Origin: Kiloniellaceae bacterium
Lineage (GTDB): Bacteria; Pseudomonadota; Alphaproteobacteria; Kiloniellales; J153
Length of the DNA: 33,482 nt
NCBI GenBank assembly: GCA_021776215.1
Contig: JAJFGI010000272.1
Span: 1-33,482 of the forward strand
Reading direction: 5' to 3'
Shown: one piece after another, positions 29,837-33,482 of the stretch
How the letters are laid out: the number at the start of each line of letters is the position of its first letter
Position numbering within the stretch: the first letter of the stretch is position 1
Notes under the pieces: model-generated
The model's database searches: none
Told to the model about the DNA's origin: nothing
The model's input: the letters and a program-made list of their open reading frames with translations, nothing else
Program-made: the position numbers and the translations under genes

Positions 29837-30113
29837 GCCTGCGCTCCTTCACGCCCTATTAAACCAGACTGGCCATGGGGTTTCCCAGGAGATTTCCCAG
29901 GGGACTTCAAGACCGCCAATATGGCCGCCGACTGTGGCGCTTTTACGGCACCCGCGGCACCGGACAGACCCCGCCGGAGACCGCGGAAAACCGCCAATCC
30001 AAGCGCACCCGGCCACGCCGGGCACACGAGCCCGAGACAGGCGGCCCCCGCGGGCGCTAAGATGGGGCCGCCGCGGCTAGTACGACCACGGCAAATGAGA
30101 TCTTAAGGATACC

Positions 30114-31130
30114 ATGACCTCACCGCAGACATTCGGCTTCCTGGCCGTGCCCAAGTTCGCCATGCTGGCCTTCACAGCGGCGGTGGAACCCTTGCGCGCC
30201 GCCAACCTCATCAGCGGCCGCACCCTCTATGAGTGGCGGGTGATCAGCAGCGACGGCCAGCCGGTGCGTTCGTCCAATCATATCCAAATGGTCGCCGACT
30301 GCGCCATCGAGGCGGCCGGGCCGCTCTCGGACGTCCCCCTGGCGAACGTCATCGTCTGCGGCGGCCTGGACGGGCAGCATTTCGACGACCGGCGGGCCCT
30401 GGCCTGGCTGCGCCGCATGGCCCGCGCCGGGGCGCGCATCGGCGCCCTCTCCGACGGCAGTTATATCCTGGCCCGCGCCGGCCTATTGGATGGCTATCGC
30501 TGTACCATTCACTGGCGTTGTCTGGCCGGTTTCATGGAGACCTTCCCCGAGATCGAGGTGTCGGCCGAGCTCTTCTGCATCGACCGTTCGCGCTTCACCA
30601 GTTCCGGCGGCACCGCCTCAATGGACATGATGCTGCGGATGATCGAGGTGGACTACGGCCGCGATCTGGCCATCGCCGTTGCCGAGCAGTTCATGCATGA
30701 GCGGATTCGCAGCGATGTCGACCGGCAGCGCATGCCCCTGCGCCTGCGCTTGGGGGTCAGCCATCCGAAGATGATCGAGATCATCGGCCTGATGGAGGAA
30801 AACCTGGAGGAGCCGCTGTCCTGCGCCGAGCTGGCGCGGCGCGCCGATATCTCGGCGCGGCAAATGGAGCGGCTGTTTCGCAAATATCTGGCGCGCACGC
30901 CGCGCCGCCACTACCTGCAATTGCGCCTGGAGCGGGCGCACGGCCTGCTCACCCAGAGCAGTCTGCCGGTCATCGAGGTGGCGCTGGCCTGCGGCTTTGT
31001 CTCCCCGTCGCACTTCGCCAAGTGCTACCGGGACTATTTCAAGCAGGTGCCGCGCAGCACGCGCTTGCCGGTTCAGCCGCGGCCGGCGGCAGGTCCCGCC
31101 GACGGTTCGGGGGTCCCTGCCGCCGGATAG
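30114..31130 (+). CDS. GlxA-family transcriptional regulator (DJ-1/PfpI-like + AraC HTH)
   Basis: N-terminal FGFLAVPKFAMLAFTAAVEPLRAAN, VIVCGGLDG; C-terminal ADISARQMERLFRKYLARTPRRHYLQLRLERAHGLL...VALACGFVSPSHFAKCYRDYF. Confidence 0.93.
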   Translation: MTSPQTFGFLAVPKFAMLAFTAAVEPLRAANLISGRTLYEWRVISSDGQPVRSSNHIQMVADCAIEAAGPLSDVPLANVIVCGGLDGQHFDDRRALAWLRRMARAGARIGALSDGSYILARAGLLDGYRCTIHWRCLAGFMETFPEIEVSAELFCIDRSRFTSSGGTASMDMMLRMIEVDYGRDLAIAVAEQFMHERIRSDVDRQRMPLRLRLGVSHPKMIEIIGLMEENLEEPLSCAELARRADISARQMERLFRKYLARTPRRHYLQLRLERAHGLLTQSSLPVIEVALACGFVSPSHFAKCYRDYFKQVPRSTRLPVQPRPAAGPADGSGVPAAG

Positions 31131-31191
31131 AAGTTTCGCGGAAATCTAAGCCGCACCCCGACGAAACCGGCCGGGGCACGAGTCCTTTGGA

Positions 31192-31404
31192 TCAGCCGTC
31201 CGCCGCCTTCAGGTTCTCGGCCGCCATCTTGCCGTTCTTGCCACGGACCAGTTCGTACTCGACCCGCTGTCCTTCGGTGAGGGCGGACATGCCGGCCCGC
31301 TCGACCGCCGAAATATGGACGAAGGCATCGTTGCCGCCCTCGTCCGGCTGGATGAAGCCAAAACCCTTAACGGTATTAAACCACTTCACGGTACCGATCG
31401 TCAT
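31192..31404 (-). CDS. Cold-shock domain protein (CspA family)
   Basis: [66 protein letters not shown]; 70 aa, start trimmed from the 299-aa ORF. Confidence 0.96.
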   Translation of the reverse strand: MTIGTVKWFNTVKGFGFIQPDEGGNDAFVHISAVERAGMSALTEGQRVEYELVRGKNGKMAAENLKAADG

Positions 31405-31647
31405 GGAGTTCTCCGTCACCTGGCGGCGCTCGCTAATGGGTTTCCCTGTGATTCGGGATGCAGCCCCGTGGCCGATACAAAGCGATGCCAAGTTCTCTAT
31501 TGAATGTCTTCCCTGCGCGCCCAGCCACACCCCGATAATCGACCTTATACAAAAGTCCCAGCCGGGCTCAAGACCTGTCTTGCGCCTAATGGTTGAGGCT
31601 TTCATGGTGAAGGCACGTGGTCTCTCGGCGGAAAGGACCTTGGGATA

Positions 31648-32145
31648 ATGGACGAACAGCCCGGCGCCCCCGGCGCTACGGTGCGCCGCCTTATGGCCAC
31701 GGCGCGCCAGGCGAGCTTGGCAACGGTCTTGGCCCGCGACGAGAGCGGCCATCCCTATGTCTCGCTGGTGCTTGTCGCCCTGGACGAGCACGGCAGCCCC
31801 CTCCTGCTGCTCTCCGATCTCGCCGATCACAGTTGCAATCTCAAGGCCGATTCCCGGGCAGCCCTGCTCTTTGACGGCACCGCCGGGCTCGAGGACCCGC
31901 TGACCGGCCCGCGCGCCAGTGTTCTCGGCCTCTTGGACCCGGTGGCCGCCGGTGCGGCCGCCAAGTCCCTCAAGGACAGATTCCTGGCCCGCCACCCAAG
32001 TGCCGCCGCCTATGCCGGTTTCGGCGATTTCCGCCTCTACCGCATGACCGTGCAGAGGGCCCATCTTGTTGCCGGGTTCGGCCGTATTCATTGGTTGACG
32101 GCCGCTGATGTCATCGGGGCACCGGATACTACGGGCCAGGGCTAA
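31648..32145 (+). CDS. Pyridoxamine 5'-phosphate oxidase-like (PNPOx/HugZ-type split-barrel) protein
   Basis: [105 protein letters not shown]. Confidence 0.9.
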   Translation: MDEQPGAPGATVRRLMATARQASLATVLARDESGHPYVSLVLVALDEHGSPLLLLSDLADHSCNLKADSRAALLFDGTAGLEDPLTGPRASVLGLLDPVAAGAAAKSLKDRFLARHPSAAAYAGFGDFRLYRMTVQRAHLVAGFGRIHWLTAADVIGAPDTTGQG

Positions 32146-32188
32146 CTCACGACTGGTATCCTGGCGCCAGGTGCGCTACCTCTCTTCC

Positions 32189-33482
32189 ATGCATGGCAAG
32201 ACAGACAAGGCGACAGGCCCTCGGCCAGGCGACCAGGGGCCCGCGGTAAGCCGCCACGGTCTCGACGGACATGGCCTGCGCGGCTATCCGGCCGCCTATT
32301 GGAACCTGGGAACGCCGGCGCTTTACGAGCACACGCTACGCCGCGGTGACGGCCGGCTGGCCCCGGGCGGCGCCCTGGTGGTGCGCACGGGCGTTCACAC
32401 GGGCCGCTCGCCCAACGACAAATTCATCGTCGACGAGTCCTCGACCCGCGACGACATCTGGTGGGGACAGGTGAACGCGGCCATGGACGAGGCCGCCTTC
32501 GACCGCCTCTGCGCCAAGGTGCGGGCGCACCTCGGTAGCCGCGAATTGTTCGTCCAGGACCTCCATGCCGGCGCCGATTCCGACTACCGGCTGGCGGTGC
32601 GCGTGGTCAGCGAAAGCGCCTGGCACGCCCTGTTTGCACGCAACATGTTCATCCGCCCGGGGCTCGATGCCCTCGCCGATTTCGCCCCGGACTTCACCGT
32701 CTTGCACGCGCCCAGCCTGCAGGCCGATCCGGCCGCCGACGGCACCAGGTCCGAGACGTTCGTGGTCGTCAACTTCGCCCGCCGGCTGGTCCTCATCGGC
32801 GGCACCAGCTATGCCGGCGAGATCAAGAAGTCGATCTTCTCGGTGCTCAACTATCTGCTGCCGGAGCGCGGCGTTTTGCCCATGCACTGTTCCGCCAACA
32901 TCGGCCGGAGCGGGGATACGGCCATCTTCTTCGGCCTATCCGGCACCGGCAAGACGACGCTGTCAGCCGACGGCACGCGGCTTCTGATCGGCGACGACGA
33001 GCACGGCTGGTCGGACTCCGGCGTCTTCAATTTCGAGGGCGGCTGTTACGCCAAGGTGATCCACCTGTCGGCGGAGGCCGAACCGGAGATTTACGCGACC
33101 ACCCGGCGCTTCGGCACCGTTCTCGAGAACGTGGTTCTCGACGAGGCCACCGGGACCCTGGATCTGGACGACAATCGCTACACCGAGAACACCCGCGCCA
33201 GCTACCCACTCGATTTCATTCCCAATGCCAGCGCGACCAGCCGCGGCGGACAACCCGAGACCATCGTCATGCTTACCGCCGATGCCTTCGGCGTGTTGCC
33301 GCCGATCAGCCGGCTCTCGCCCGAGCAGGCGATGTATCATTTCCTCTCCGGCTATACGGCGCGGGTCGCGGGCACGGAAAAAGGCCTGGGCAACGAGCCC
33401 AAAGCGACCTTCTCCACCTGTTTCGGCGCCCCCTTCATGCCGCGCCATCCATCGGTCTATGCCCGGTTGCTCGGCGACAAGA
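32189..33482 (+). CDS. pckA: Phosphoenolpyruvate carboxykinase (ATP), truncated by window end; absent from the ORF track
   Basis: Manual translation: [95 protein letters not shown]. Confidence 0.96.
   Translation, partial: MHGKTDKATGPRPGDQGPAVSRHGLDGHGLRGYPAAYWNLGTPALYEHTLRRGDGRLAPGGALVVRTGVHTGRSPNDKFIVDESSTRDDIWWGQVNAAMDEAAFDRLCAKVRAHLGSRELFVQDLHAGADSDYRLAVRVVSESAWHALFARNMFIRPGLDALADFAPDFTVLHAPSLQADPAADGTRSETFVVVNFARRLVLIGGTSYAGEIKKSIFSVLNYLLPERGVLPMHCSANIGRSGDTAIFFGLSGTGKTTLSADGTRLLIGDDEHGWSDSGVFNFEGGCYAKVIHLSAEAEPEIYATTRRFGTVLENVVLDEATGTLDLDDNRYTENTRASYPLDFIPNASATSRGGQPETIVMLTADAFGVLPPISRLSPEQAMYHFLSGYTARVAGTEKGLGNEPKATFSTCFGAPFMPRHPSVYARLLGDK

Noticed and set aside
31405-32091. N-terminal 229-aa extension of the cold-shock ORF
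   Set aside because: Overlaps the opposite-strand PNPOx-like gene; the Csp family starts at MTIGTVKWF

Overview
High-GC alphaproteobacterial (Rhodospirillales-like) chromosomal window made almost entirely of dense core operons. From left to right: a truncated DUF1428 gene; a minus-strand block trpF / membrane protein / pyrF / ornithine-cyclodeaminase-like / lapA-like / ihfB / rpsA / cmk / aroA; a divergent FYDLN-acid-domain (TIGR02300) gene; tRNA-Ala(GGC) with its terminator; a plus-strand three-gene cluster (small DPGTGS membrane protein, NoeA-like SAM methyltransferase, membrane sulfatase/phosphatase-superfamily enzyme); a histone-H1-like Lys/Arg/Ala repeat gene; hsp20 + DUF1150; the minus-strand kdsD-lptC-lptA-lptB-rpoN-hpf-ptsN block and rnd; an NDUFA9-like NAD(P)-binding gene; the minus-strand PTS-Ntr/envelope-sensing block (EI, HPr, EIIA-Man, an HprK-RapZ fusion ORF, chvG, chvI); a GlxA/AraC regulator; a cold-shock gene; a PNPOx-like gene; and a truncated pckA that is missing from the supplied ORF track. 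The items most worth a second look are the single in-frame HprK-RapZ ORF (with a His in place of the Walker-A Lys in the RapZ part), the DPGTGS / methyltransferase / sulfatase-like cluster of unknown function, the unusual Lys/Ala-rich tail on ribosomal protein S1, and the repeat-built histone-like protein with a leader hairpin. No CRISPR, transposase, integrase or prophage signature was seen. All family calls come from reading motifs by eye; no database search was run.
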